Assembly: GCF_003058165.1 (NCBI RefSeq) | Contig: NZ_QBUC01000007.1 | Span: forward strand, 1-64,000 | DNA length: 64,000 nt | DNA from: Paenisporosarcina sp. OV554 | Lineage (GTDB): Bacteria > Bacillota > Bacilli > Bacillales_A > Planococcaceae | Reading direction: 5' to 3' | Shown: positions 51,865-62,019 of the stretch, in pieces | Layout of the letters: the number at the start of each line of letters is the position of its first letter | Numbering within the stretch: the stretch's first letter is position 1 | The notes under the pieces: model-generated | The model's database searches: none | Seen by the model: the letters and a program-made list of their open reading frames with translations, nothing else | Told to the model about the DNA's origin: nothing | Translations under genes and position numbers: made by a program

Positions 51865-54800
51865 TTATATAGGTGGTCAATTAGTTAACTTCTTTAGAAA
51901 AGAATCCGATGAGAATCGAATAGACCGCTATTACTTATATCTGCCTGAAGAAAATCTAGTAGACGAACTGATTCAGGTTTTAAAAACGGATAGCCATGCT
52001 GAAAAATTTGTATATCAACATGAATCGAGCTTATCAAAATATGAGACATTCTCATTGGTGTTCAACCAAACGAAGTTTGTCATTGCTTCCACAAATGATA
52101 ATACCAGTATTGATTTTCTTGTCACTTTACGAAATGAAATGAGCGAGCAAAAAGGACAATGGAAAAATACTGCATTAATTATGATTTGTAATACGTTAAA
52201 CGATTCAATTAAAGGCGGTAGCAGGGATTTGACGTCGGAAGGCCTGCCCCTTCATGTCAGCCAGATTGTTGGAAACTTGGAAGAGCTTTTATTCAAGTGT
52301 GAACTAATTGACAGTGAAAAAGTGGTATTAAGACATTATTTAAATAAAAGAGAAGCTGAACACAGAATAGAAAATTCTTCTTTCCTGGACTTTGAAGATG
52401 TTCTTTCACTTTTGAAAAAAGCACGGTTAGATCAAGGTGACTTTGCGGCATTAAATTATTTCCCTGACTCTAACCTAGAGAAACTTGTGGAAATTCGGGA
52501 TTCATATGAATACGAAAATCACAAGTGGAAAAAGGAAGATAAAAATATTGCGTCAAGATTGGAAGAAAACACATCATTATTTGAAGATGTAGAACGTACA
52601 AGATTATTGGGAAATGAAAAAGAAAAGCTTGAAGACCAGTTTGATAAAGGTGCAATGAAACTGCGAAAAGAAGATTGGGCCTCAACTGATTTTCAGGAAT
52701 TGAAGGAATGGATGGTCAAAGTTAATGAGAGAAAAGAAATTTCTTTTGATAACGATAAAGTAAAATCCCATTTAGTAGGGGAACAAATGAATCTGGGCTT
52801 AACAACTTGGTTAAGACCGAAATCTGATACTGCAGCTGGTAGAAGAAACTGGAGTTTAATTGTTTTTCACCCAGATTACATTCAGGGTGAAACCATAGAA
52901 ATAAGATTCCCGTTTGATCGAAATACCTCGGATAAGTTTTTGAATGCCACTAGCTTGAAGTTCACAAAAAGCAAAGGTCATTCATTAATCGTAAGCATTA
53001 AACTAGAAGAACTAGGGCGTACGTTTAAACGTATGGTTTATAAACATGAAGACAGCACATCTAGTAGCTATAGCTTCAATATTCTAGTGATTAAGAGCAA
53101 AGAAGACTTATTGCAAACCCATAAGTCTTCGTATTATGTGAATGCTGGCTCCAAAAGTAATTCAGCTCTTCAATTGGAGCTTAACGACCAAAAACTATTA
53201 ATTGGTTCAGGTGGGGAAACTGCTTTAGTTCAATCAGTAGAATCGGCAGTAACTTTTAATGATGGTGTTGAAATACACTTCGAACTTGGTCTGTTGGATG
53301 AAATGGAAACGAGCTTCAAGTTCATGTTGAATTCGAATGATTTTGTCATTTCAATCGAGATCAAAGATATAGTATTAAGGGTTGTCCCGATTGAACCGAT
53401 GCGAATTTGGGAGAAAAAAATAAATAGCCAAAACACTTACTTTGGTAATGATGATTTCTCCCGAGTGGAAATAGACCAATTGCCATTTGTGACACATGAA
53501 CAAGATCGGAAATTTTATATGTTCGAAAAACAATGGTTAAGCATGATGCCTAAAAGAGCGAAGCTGACGATAAATGAAATGGTGGAAGAGCCATTATTCA
53601 TGCCTGCTAAGTTGGAAGAGGCTTATAACAATTTCCTGAACTTATTGAAAGAAACAAACACTATTCCGTCCTTTACCTATTATTCAGATGAACTTGCTGA
53701 ATATGCAGAGAAATATATTGAAGAGTATGTCGATGCTATAGACAACATCAGTGACGGCGAGTTAATGAAGAACGATGAAAGAGATTTTCTATATCTGGGT
53801 GCACTTTTTCACGAGAATGAAATCTATATGACTCCTTTTTCTCCGTTGAATGTGGCGTACCAGCTTCAATTGACCAAGGAAACTGCTGGGGAAAGCATAG
53901 ACAGTAATATATTGAAGAGACTAAAGGCTGCTTATACCATCCCGTTCTTAATTGGAGCAGATGGTCGCTTATTTAAACCGGATTCTACAAATCGCATCCC
54001 TGAGTGGCAACTCTTCAAACCGAGAGAAGAAGTGTCAATCGGCGAAACCAATAACTATTTGGCACAGGTTGTACAGGAAAAAATCAATCAGTTCATGGAT
54101 CATTATGATTACTTGTTTGAAATCGACAGTAAATCCGCATTGCTTTTAAATATCGTGAATATTAATAATGACAGAGAAATACTCAAGGGGATTATTAATT
54201 GGTTTAAAATAGAAATCACGAAAAATAATTCACTGAGTAATTTAAGAGACATTGTGGTGACTTCTTATAATATTAGCTCGAATATTAAAAGTGCTTTTGA
54301 TTTGATGAATGAAATTGAGGAACCATCAGTGTTGAAAGATGAGCTGGGAATAGATATTAATATCAAAGACTTTTATTCCGAGGATGTATTAAGAGCCATT
54401 CAATCGTCCTTACAATATGCAAAAAGAGACATTAGTGAACAACTGGAATATAGTCATGTGACTTTCTACAAAATGAAGAGCAAAGAACATATAGCAAAAC
54501 AAAAAGTCGATCAAGCGCCTAGCAGTATTAACTTAGGTGGTATTTATACGACGGTATCTTCACATAGAACGGAAGATGGGGGATACAGAGTTGGGTTTGG
54601 CATAGGGGATGCTAAACAAAATCAAACTTTACTAACAAAATACGCGACAAAGATTAATGAACTAAGTGCAAACAGAACAAATGGCGGGCACGACCCTTAT
54701 ATGAAAAACATAGCCTTCGCACTCCACATTAATAATGAGGACGAAAAGTACCTTGCAGAGCTATATAAAAATAGCCATTGGTTAACGTTCATTGACCCTG

Positions 54801-57040
54801 CAGTTGATTTGAAGTATTTCCAGGAATCTTCAAGCAATCTTGTCATTGTTCACTATAGCGATCAATTATCTTCAACTAGCCATTTCGATGCGATTACCGT
54901 TACGGACAAGTCCAATCAGTATTTTAAAGTGATTAAAGAATTCCTGTCGTCGCAACAAATAGCTGTAGAAGACGAGAGAATTGAAGAGGTTATCAAAGCC
55001 TTCAATACGTTTAATGGTGAATGGTTGCTAAGAGCAGTTCAAGGCAAGTCACATGACAAACGAGAAAAAATGAGCATCGTTTCTGCCATTAAACGCTCAC
55101 TGCTATTCTTTGAAACGGAAAATATAGTATGGGTTCCGATTTCGATGGAAGAAATCGTGAGAGTAACAGGCAATATTAAATTGAGTAAAAAAGAAGGAAT
55201 CTTCTCTGGGAAAACTATCGGTAAAAAAGGAAATTGCAGCGATGATTTGTTAATGATGGGGCTAGAGCTAACAGAAGATGAAAAAGTATTGGTTCATATG
55301 TACCCGGTTGAGGTTAAAATCGGGAACAATCAATCGTCTGTAATCGAAAAAGGAATCTCTCAAGTAATCGCACTGAAAGAAAGACTAGAAGAGCAGTTAT
55401 TAAAAGAAAATAATTTCGACTCCAAGTTCCTGAGAAACTTCTTTGCTCGAGTGTTGATTAATAATGCCAACAAAATGAAATTAAATAATATATGGCCTGA
55501 AAAAGATTACACCATTACATCTAGCATGATTGACAAACTGCTAAATGATGACTTTGAAATCACAAGTTCACTTAGAGCAGACTTTGGCCAAGGAATGGTG
55601 ATGTCATTCAAAAAAGGTATAACCGAGAGTAGACAAGAAAGAAAAAATGGCGTTATCGTCTATGAGATTCCTGAGCAAGAAGGATATGCAACTTTAGCCG
55701 TTTCCATGGAAAAACTGAAAATGAATGACTTCAGTGAAATAGAGATTGTGGAATTGCCCGAAATTATTGATGAGGAAATTTTCGTGGAACCTGTTCCTAT
55801 ATATCCACCAGTGAAACCTAGAATACTTGAAGAAAAACCAAAGGAAAAAGACGCAGCGGAACAAGAAGAATCTTATTCTAAGATTCCTGTCGTTCAACCA
55901 CCTATTAAGATTGTCGATCCAGAAGAGGAATATGAAGTTACTCCTCAAATAAGACCGTTGATGGGTATTGAAAGAAATGAATCTATCCACTGGGAGTTTA
56001 ATCATTCCCAACTTTCGAATAGACATCTATTGATCGGGGGGCGGTCTGGTCAAGGTAAAACGTACTTTATTCAGTCTCTTCTTCAAAACTTTTCTAAATC
56101 AGGTCAACCAGCTTTGGTGATTGATTACTCCAGTAGTTTTACAACTACCCAACTAGATCAGGCCTTTTTGGCAAGTGTGGGAGACAAATTACATGAAAGA
56201 ATCGTTTATCATGACAAGTTTCCGATTAATCCTTTTATAAGACGTGAAAAAGAAGTAGCGGGAAGAGTGTCATTGGAGAAAACTTCCGAAGTAGCCAGAA
56301 GAGTCCAAGACGTTTTCGCAGCTGTTTATAAATCATTTGGTCCTCAACAAAAGAATGCGATTTATGAAGCAACTAAAGCTGGCATAGACATGTATGGAGA
56401 CAAAATGAGGATGGAACACCTTCTTGAACGGATAGAGGCGCTGGAAACGTACTCAAGCTCAGTGCTACAATCCGTTTCAAGTCGTCTTGTTCAATTCGTA
56501 GATATTGATCCTTTTGATTATAATGGTGAAGCTCAATGGGATAATTACTTTAATACCCCAGGGCAAATCACGATTATTCAGTTGGCGGGCTATGATCAAG
56601 ATGAGATAAAACGCATCATGACAGAATTTATCCTTTGGGATTTATGGTATTACACACAACGGGGCACTAAAGATAAGCCAATTCCTGTTGTATTGGATGA
56701 AGCACAAAATCTTGATTTCTCTGATGGTTCACCAACGGCCAAAGTATTAAGAGAAGGACGAAAATTTGGTTGGTCCGCTATGTTTGCGACTCAAACATTT
56801 AGCAATTTTGAAAAAAATGAACTTGCCATTCTAGATAATGCGGGAACAAAAGTCTACTTTAATCCAGCAGAAAGCGAACTAAAAGTAATCGCAAATCGTA
56901 TTGGAAATGCAGACATCGAGGACTTACGTAGTCTGAGAAAAGGCCAATGCATGGTATTAGGCCAGTTCATGAAATCAAATGGAACCATGTCCAATCCTGA
57001 ACATCATATTGTACAGGTACCAGAAATTAAATCAGAGTAA
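51845..57040 (+). CDS. dptH: DNA phosphorothioation-dependent restriction protein DptH
   Basis: 1731 residues. Long N-terminal part of unknown fold, a Pro/Glu-rich linker near residue 1320-1370, then a HerA/FtsK-like ATPase: Walker A IGGRSGQGKTYF near residue 1400, Walker B PVVLDEAQNLDF near residue 1620, and QTFSNF sensor region. DptH is the largest subunit and the probable DNA translocase/nuclease component. ATG at 51845 has GTGGGG about 8 nt upstream; an ATG at 51836 is possible. No dndBCDE genes are in the window. Confidence 0.85.
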   Translation: MLNPFYDYIGGQLVNFFRKESDENRIDRYYLYLPEENLVDELIQVLKTDSHAEKFVYQHESSLSKYETFSLVFNQTKFVIASTNDNTSIDFLVTLRNEMSEQKGQWKNTALIMICNTLNDSIKGGSRDLTSEGLPLHVSQIVGNLEELLFKCELIDSEKVVLRHYLNKREAEHRIENSSFLDFEDVLSLLKKARLDQGDFAALNYFPDSNLEKLVEIRDSYEYENHKWKKEDKNIASRLEENTSLFEDVERTRLLGNEKEKLEDQFDKGAMKLRKEDWASTDFQELKEWMVKVNERKEISFDNDKVKSHLVGEQMNLGLTTWLRPKSDTAAGRRNWSLIVFHPDYIQGETIEIRFPFDRNTSDKFLNATSLKFTKSKGHSLIVSIKLEELGRTFKRMVYKHEDSTSSSYSFNILVIKSKEDLLQTHKSSYYVNAGSKSNSALQLELNDQKLLIGSGGETALVQSVESAVTFNDGVEIHFELGLLDEMETSFKFMLNSNDFVISIEIKDIVLRVVPIEPMRIWEKKINSQNTYFGNDDFSRVEIDQLPFVTHEQDRKFYMFEKQWLSMMPKRAKLTINEMVEEPLFMPAKLEEAYNNFLNLLKETNTIPSFTYYSDELAEYAEKYIEEYVDAIDNISDGELMKNDERDFLYLGALFHENEIYMTPFSPLNVAYQLQLTKETAGESIDSNILKRLKAAYTIPFLIGADGRLFKPDSTNRIPEWQLFKPREEVSIGETNNYLAQVVQEKINQFMDHYDYLFEIDSKSALLLNIVNINNDREILKGIINWFKIEITKNNSLSNLRDIVVTSYNISSNIKSAFDLMNEIEEPSVLKDELGIDINIKDFYSEDVLRAIQSSLQYAKRDISEQLEYSHVTFYKMKSKEHIAKQKVDQAPSSINLGGIYTTVSSHRTEDGGYRVGFGIGDAKQNQTLLTKYATKINELSANRTNGGHDPYMKNIAFALHINNEDEKYLAELYKNSHWLTFIDPAVDLKYFQESSSNLVIVHYSDQLSSTSHFDAITVTDKSNQYFKVIKEFLSSQQIAVEDERIEEVIKAFNTFNGEWLLRAVQGKSHDKREKMSIVSAIKRSLLFFETENIVWVPISMEEIVRVTGNIKLSKKEGIFSGKTIGKKGNCSDDLLMMGLELTEDEKVLVHMYPVEVKIGNNQSSVIEKGISQVIALKERLEEQLLKENNFDSKFLRNFFARVLINNANKMKLNNIWPEKDYTITSSMIDKLLNDDFEITSSLRADFGQGMVMSFKKGITESRQERKNGVIVYEIPEQEGYATLAVSMEKLKMNDFSEIEIVELPEIIDEEIFVEPVPIYPPVKPRILEEKPKEKDAAEQEESYSKIPVVQPPIKIVDPEEEYEVTPQIRPLMGIERNESIHWEFNHSQLSNRHLLIGGRSGQGKTYFIQSLLQNFSKSGQPALVIDYSSSFTTTQLDQAFLASVGDKLHERIVYHDKFPINPFIRREKEVAGRVSLEKTSEVARRVQDVFAAVYKSFGPQQKNAIYEATKAGIDMYGDKMRMEHLLERIEALETYSSSVLQSVSSRLVQFVDIDPFDYNGEAQWDNYFNTPGQITIIQLAGYDQDEIKRIMTEFILWDLWYYTQRGTKDKPIPVVLDEAQNLDFSDGSPTAKVLREGRKFGWSAMFATQTFSNFEKNELAILDNAGTKVYFNPAESELKVIANRIGNADIEDLRSLRKGQCMVLGQFMKSNGTMSNPEHHIVQVPEIKSE

Positions 57041-57044
57041 TAAA

Positions 57045-57096
57045 ATAAAGCTAATCTCGAGTGGGGTAAAGTCCATCGCGATTAGCTATTTATTTT
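57045..57096 (+). terminator. Bidirectional terminator between dptH and the endonuclease
   Basis: Stem AATAAAGCTAATC-CG / CG-GATTAGCTATTTATT with a wide loop, AT-rich arms giving T runs on both strands; sits between convergent genes. Confidence 0.8.
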
Positions 57097-57115
57097 GTGG
57101 TGATAAAGTGATCAA

Positions 57116-58504
57116 TCAGTCTAAATCACTAAGAACTTTTGCAATATACTCTCGATCCAACCAAAATGCTTGCTTAGTAATCCACTGTCCATCAGGGAGT
57201 TGAACTTTATCTTTACCATCTTTAGCTTTGGGTCTAATATGGCAAATACCATTTGAACGTGGGGCGGGTAGGTTGTTCGCTACTACAGTAGAAGTACCTC
57301 TTTGTTTTTCCACTAATGTGACGCCTTCATTAAGTAATTGTTGAACATCTATCCAAAATGCTTTTAGTGGACCTTCAATTGTTTTTACTGGCATATTCCA
57401 AAGTTTAATTCCTTTGAAGAAAAGCTGTCGGTTTGAATTTTGTCTTTCAGTCTCTTTGTATTCAAACACAACCAAAAGAAATTTAGTTTCTTCAAAATAA
57501 TTCGATGGCCAACTTTCCTCCCAGGTACTTTCTTTCCATTCATGAAAGTTAATCTTTTTAAAAGACATATGCTCCTTTGGTATACCGTTTTTTTCCAAAC
57601 GAATTGTTTTAAAATGAATATTTGCCTTTGAAAATTCTTCGATATTACTAAGAGAGGTGCTTTTTATACCTAGCATAGAACTAACAAATTCTTGTAGAAA
57701 CGATTTTGATTTATAATTCACTTCGATATTAAATTTCAAAGCAATTTTCTCTAAAGTCATACCGATATAGGGAGAAAATCGATTATGTAACAATTCTTCA
57801 AGAGAAGTCTTTCTTAATTCTTGTTTAGAAGCTATTGAAACTAAATGCTCATTAGTAATTTTCTGTCTAACTAAAGAAGTCATATAACTTTGTTTTAATG
57901 AATAGGCTCTTTGCATAGCTGGAATTGTGCTATAGGGCTGTGACCTAAGAGAATCACGATTTACTCCTTTTGTACAGGCTCCTAGATATATAGTGTCAGC
58001 TTCAGAAAGTTCATGTGCTAATCCTTTTTTTATTTCACCAACAATATAGTTCCAATCTTGTTTTATTATTTCTAAATCTTCTTCATCAAACTTGTGTATA
58101 AAACTTTTTATAACTTGGTAATCCGCACGCTTTAGTTCTGGCATCCATTCATAAAACATTATTAAAAGATTCTTGTTTTTAGACCAAAAGCTAGACGACT
58201 CAAAAGTTTTCAAACTCTCTTCTTGATAATTAATAATATTCAATACTAGTCTTTCCTTTGCTGAGAGACTTCCATTTTTAATTCGTTTTATAGGTGTTAC
58301 CTTTAGCTCTATTTCAAGGTTAGAAAAGTCTGCTTCTGATTTCGAGTTAATTTCATAGCCGAATAAACTCTCTTCAATGATTTGCCCAAGATGGCCTTTT
58401 GCTCTTTCATTTTCAATCCGACCTGTTTGATCAATATCACCGAAGGTTTTACCTTCCGCTTCTTTAGCCTTGTAAAGTAGTGCTTCTTCCGTTTCATAAA
58501 TCAT
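57116..58504 (-). CDS. Sau3AI-type restriction endonuclease (GATC)
   Basis: 462 residues. MutH/Sau3AI nuclease fold in the N-terminal half: KGHLGQIIEESLFGYEINSKSEADFSNLEIELKVTPIKR contains the E, D and ExK (ELK) catalytic residues; a second MutH-like half follows (LLHNRFSPYIGMTLEKIALKF), as in R.Sau3AI, which has a catalytic N-terminal and allosteric C-terminal half. GGGGGAAT 7 nt before the ATG. Read as cutting GATC on analogy; specificity not proven. Next to a C5-methyltransferase in the same direction. Confidence 0.88.
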   Translation of the reverse strand: MIYETEEALLYKAKEAEGKTFGDIDQTGRIENERAKGHLGQIIEESLFGYEINSKSEADFSNLEIELKVTPIKRIKNGSLSAKERLVLNIINYQEESLKTFESSSFWSKNKNLLIMFYEWMPELKRADYQVIKSFIHKFDEEDLEIIKQDWNYIVGEIKKGLAHELSEADTIYLGACTKGVNRDSLRSQPYSTIPAMQRAYSLKQSYMTSLVRQKITNEHLVSIASKQELRKTSLEELLHNRFSPYIGMTLEKIALKFNIEVNYKSKSFLQEFVSSMLGIKSTSLSNIEEFSKANIHFKTIRLEKNGIPKEHMSFKKINFHEWKESTWEESWPSNYFEETKFLLVVFEYKETERQNSNRQLFFKGIKLWNMPVKTIEGPLKAFWIDVQQLLNEGVTLVEKQRGTSTVVANNLPAPRSNGICHIRPKAKDGKDKVQLPDGQWITKQAFWLDREYIAKVLSDLD

Positions 58505-58560
58505 TAATATTCCCCCTATATCAAAGCATTCTGGTATTCATTATCAAAATTTTACCATAT

Positions 58561-58594
58561 AAAGAAAAAAGCTGATACATGGAGTATCAGCTTC
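58561..58594 (-). terminator. Terminator overlapping the methyltransferase stop
   Basis: Stem AAGCTGATAC / GTATCAGCTT, loop ATGGA, followed on the minus strand by a T run (A run 58561-58570). The stop codon of the methyltransferase lies inside the stem. Confidence 0.85.
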
Positions 58595-59846
58595 GTAATG
58601 ACAATTCTAATTGAATGTCAGTAAGTATATTTGTTTTTTCAATTTCTTCAATTCTTGTTCCCATGCGTTTAATCAATCCTACGACCAGTGCATTTCCCAT
58701 ACAGAAATAACGCATGCGGTCAGACATGGTATTTGTCCAATTATCATCAAAGCCATTGAGTCGTTCACATTCTAAAGGAGTTAGGAAACGCTTCCGTCCA
58801 TTTACCTCAATGATATGTGTGCTTCGATTTGTGGAACCTTCACTTGTAAGCATTGTTCTACCAGGCTTGTCCAAATCATCTGTAGGAGACATTCCGCCTT
58901 CAGAGAAATGATAGACATGTCCATCAGCAGTCGTACGTTCAATTTTTTTAGGACCGCGAAGGTAGGCAAATTTCTCGCTAGCAGTTTCCGATAAATAAAA
59001 CTTTTCATCGACTTCGCTTTCGTCAATAAGAATATCGCGCAACGTAATTGATTTTTCTTCTTTTGGAATAACGTGTGTTGTGAAAACTTCACCTGCTTTC
59101 ATATAACCAGCTGTATGAAAACCAAAAGAAAAATCATCTGAGATAGATACAATGTCACTGGGTAAGGTAACTGACGTTATCCTATCCTTATAAGGTTCAA
59201 ATTCAACCGGAAAAGGTTTAGCGAAGAATCCTTCATTAAAAACAATCTGATCTTCAGAAATCTTACTTTGTGCTTTTTCAAAAGCGATTCCATTTTTATA
59301 GGCAAAAATGAATACACGCCTTCTTCTCTGAGCAAAACCGTAATCAGCAGCATTAATGACACGCCACTCGACTGTATAATTTAAATCTCTAAAAGTAGCT
59401 AACATAACAGCAAAATCTCGTCCTCGTTGAGAAGCAGGAGATTTTAAAAGTCGGTCTACATTTTCCAAGAGAACATACTTGGGGTTTGTTTTTTCTATTA
59501 CACGCTTAATTTCCCAGAATAAGACGCCTTTTTTCCCTTGGAGACCTTTCTCTCCAGAAAGACTACGTGCAACTGAGTAGTCCTGGCATGGAAAACCACC
59601 CACCACAAGATTTGGTTCTAAATCTATAAACGTATCATCAGATACGATAGTTATATCTTCATTCGAATGTATTCCAGTTTTAAAGTTGCTTACATAACAA
59701 TCGAAAGCATCTTGAGCTTTTCGAGAAGGTTCCCATTGGTTACCCCAAACAACATCAAATAAATTAGGGTTCGCTTTCTCGAGACCCAAACGGAAGCCAC
59801 CGACACCAGCAAATAATTCAATAACATTAATTTTAGAATTTTGCAT
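58587..59846 (-). CDS. C5-cytosine DNA methyltransferase (M.Sau3AI-like)
   Basis: 419 residues. Motif I ELFAGVGGFRLGLE near residue 10, motif IV GGFPCQDYS near residue 85 with catalytic Cys, motif VI ENVDRLL, motif VIII QRRRRVF, motif X GNALVVG near the end. ATG at 59846 with AAAGGGTG 7 nt upstream; an earlier in-frame start adds an implausible hydrophobic leader. Protects GATC sites from the partner endonuclease by inference from pairing. Its own terminator separates it from the endonuclease gene. Confidence 0.92.
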   Translation of the reverse strand: MQNSKINVIELFAGVGGFRLGLEKANPNLFDVVWGNQWEPSRKAQDAFDCYVSNFKTGIHSNEDITIVSDDTFIDLEPNLVVGGFPCQDYSVARSLSGEKGLQGKKGVLFWEIKRVIEKTNPKYVLLENVDRLLKSPASQRGRDFAVMLATFRDLNYTVEWRVINAADYGFAQRRRRVFIFAYKNGIAFEKAQSKISEDQIVFNEGFFAKPFPVEFEPYKDRITSVTLPSDIVSISDDFSFGFHTAGYMKAGEVFTTHVIPKEEKSITLRDILIDESEVDEKFYLSETASEKFAYLRGPKKIERTTADGHVYHFSEGGMSPTDDLDKPGRTMLTSEGSTNRSTHIIEVNGRKRFLTPLECERLNGFDDNWTNTMSDRMRYFCMGNALVVGLIKRMGTRIEEIEKTNILTDIQLELSLRS

Positions 59847-60060
59847 ATACGAACACCCTTTCGTGTTTTTCTTTATTATACAACATATCTTTGAAAAGAT
59901 CAAGATCGAAATGTCACAGTATATCATATTTTTTTAACTCTTATTAGAAATAAATAAGTAAATAAATGTGTAGTTTAAAATTAATTAGAATATTTAGTAT
60001 ATTAAGTTCAAATAATTTGGTATTATTTTCTAAAAACAAGTTAAACATGGGGGCTATTCT

Positions 60061-60888
60061 ATGGAACTTCCGGATTTATTACCGAAAAAAAGAGATAGAG
60101 AATATAATATGTATTCTAAGAAATTAAGGGCTAGAGTAATATTCATGTATCTTTTTAAAGGAAAGTCTCACAGATGGATAGATGAAATGATATTAATGAA
60201 AAACCCAGATATATCTAAAGGTTATCAATCTATGGGCATTCTACATCACATTGGACTATTAAATACTCATAAAAACATGTTCAAAGATTTCAGTATTGAA
60301 CAGGCTAAGGAATATGCAGAAGGTAAATCAGTAGTATATTCGAATTTATTGGTCACTCTAGAAATTGATATGAATAATGAACACAATGACGAATTTGTTT
60401 ATGAAATTAAAGAAAATCAGTTTCAAGAAAAAATTGATCAAAAAATTTCCGAAGTAAGCGTCGAATATTTGACGGATTACGTAGAAGAGTATTTACCACA
60501 CCCTCCAAAACAAAAAGCGGAAAATGCTGAAGGGAGTTATTCATATCCGCGAAGTATATACGAGGCCACTAAAGCATTAATAAATGCTCAGTTTCAATGT
60601 GAAGTAAGTGATAATCATTGTTCCTTTATTTCAAAGAAGACTGGTAAAAATTATGTGGAAGCCCATCATGTAATTCCGATTTCTTTTCAATGGAAGTTTC
60701 AGTACGATATCGATCGAGTACCAAATTTGGTAGCGTTATGTCCTAATTGTCATAAAAAAATTCATTTAAGTATTAATAGTGAAAAAGAATTATTATTAAA
60801 GGAACTTTATATAAAAAGGAAATTCGATCTATTGAAAATAGGTGTGGAATTGAGCGAAAAAGATTTATTGGAAATGTATGATATATAG
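60061..60888 (+). CDS. HNH endonuclease
   Basis: 275 residues. The C-terminal third carries an HNH/McrA-like zinc site: CEVSDNHC, then VEAHHVIPIS (catalytic HH), then VPNLVALCPNCHKKIH (Asn, His, CxxC). The first ~160 residues are helical with WIDEMILMKNPDISKGYQSMGILHHIG, which may read target DNA. GGGGG 7 nt before the ATG. Divergent from the methyltransferase; plausible extra or modification-dependent nuclease of the island. Very AT-rich. Confidence 0.85.
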   Translation: MELPDLLPKKRDREYNMYSKKLRARVIFMYLFKGKSHRWIDEMILMKNPDISKGYQSMGILHHIGLLNTHKNMFKDFSIEQAKEYAEGKSVVYSNLLVTLEIDMNNEHNDEFVYEIKENQFQEKIDQKISEVSVEYLTDYVEEYLPHPPKQKAENAEGSYSYPRSIYEATKALINAQFQCEVSDNHCSFISKKTGKNYVEAHHVIPISFQWKFQYDIDRVPNLVALCPNCHKKIHLSINSEKELLLKELYIKRKFDLLKIGVELSEKDLLEMYDI

Positions 60889-61070
60889 TTCTTTAACTAG
60901 TAGAGTAAAGTTATTTATGATATGTTTTGAAGCTTATTTGAAGTAATATTTCCAAATGATGAGTTCGAACTAATTACATACAATAATTCCGAGGTGCTTA
61001 ACATGTTGCTTTACAATTGATCATTACAGAACGACTCTCATTCAAAACAAATGATGGAGGGGTTCTGAAA

Positions 61071-61475
61071 ATGATGTACACAACATTAATAGAAGATATA
61101 ACGAGCGAGCAATTAAACGGTTTCTTCGTTGGGTGGCCTAATCCGCCTTCGCCTGAAGTTCACCTTAGGTTATTAGAAAAAAGCTCTCATGTCGATTTAG
61201 CGGTTGATGATGAATCAAAGCAAGTGGTAGGTTTCATCACGGCTATTAGTGATGGGGTATTGTCGGCGTATATTCCGTTCTTGGAGGTGCTTCCACCTTT
61301 TCAAGGCCAAGGAATTGGTCAACAGCTGTTGAAAAAAATGGTGGAATTGCTGAGTGATATGTACATGATTGACTTAATGTGTGATGAGGAATTGCAGGGA
61401 TATTATGAGAAGCTCGGGATGCATCGTTCACATGGGATGGTTCTACGGAATTATGCGAAACAATCAGGAGTCTAA
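61071..61475 (+). CDS. GNAT-family N-acetyltransferase
   Basis: 134 residues: acetyl-CoA loop in PPFQGQGIGQQLLKKMVELL near residue 85 and YYEKLGM near the end. GGAGGGG 8 nt before the ATG at 61071. Marks the right edge of the defence island. 60889-61070 holds nothing recognised; 61476-61648 contains a possible remnant of a short membrane protein (LLFASLAIL at about 61531) but no gene I can support. Confidence 0.8.
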   Translation: MMYTTLIEDITSEQLNGFFVGWPNPPSPEVHLRLLEKSSHVDLAVDDESKQVVGFITAISDGVLSAYIPFLEVLPPFQGQGIGQQLLKKMVELLSDMYMIDLMCDEELQGYYEKLGMHRSHGMVLRNYAKQSGV

Positions 61476-61648
61476 GGGAGAAATATATGGAGTTAGACAC
61501 TTTGACATGGGTGTTGTTTAGGCGTTGGTATGTTGTTATTTGCGAGTCTAGCAATTCTTATTTAAAGAGATTGCTCAGTTCCGTCGGTTACTCACTGCTC
61601 GTCGCTGAAGTTGCTTGAATGATGATAACCCTAGGGGAAGTGATCTTT

Positions 61649-61957
61649 TTGAAAGATATCAAATTGAGATTATCTCGTGTCATGCAAAGAATCAAGTTCA
61701 TGTTTAAACTATTTCTAATAGAGCCTTTGTGGTTTAAAATCCTAATCTCTACGACATTGCTGACTTCGCTTGTTTTTAGTAGTTCATTTTTTTCGGCTAA
61801 TGCGAATTACCAAGGCTTTTCCAAAGTAGCTGCCGCATTCTTTTTTTGTGCTTATGGATATAAAATGCGAAGGAATCGTGTGAATTCTATCCTCTTTTTT
61901 AGTTTAGCGGGTGTTTGTATGTATTTATCTTTCCTTGCTTACATTAATCAATTTTAG
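61649..61957 (+). CDS. Small membrane protein of unknown function
   Basis: 102 residues with about two to three hydrophobic segments (LWFKILISTTLLTSLVF, AAAFFFCAYGY, SILFFSLAGVCMYLSFLAYI). TTG start at 61649 with AGGGGAAG 8 nt upstream; an ATG at 61619 has no ribosome site. No family recognised. Confidence 0.5.
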   Translation: MKDIKLRLSRVMQRIKFMFKLFLIEPLWFKILISTTLLTSLVFSSSFFSANANYQGFSKVAAAFFFCAYGYKMRRNRVNSILFFSLAGVCMYLSFLAYINQF

Positions 61958-62019
61958 AGATATTTACATTTATTTCTAAAAATAAATTGACTTTCATTTT
62001 CCGCTTTGGTAAATTCAAA

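Noticed and set aside
48297-57040. BREX, DISARM or plain HerA-nuclease system
   Set aside because: No PglZ, BrxC, DrmA or methylase partners; the Walker A and surrounding segments of the first gene and the F-G-H order and sizes fit Dpt.
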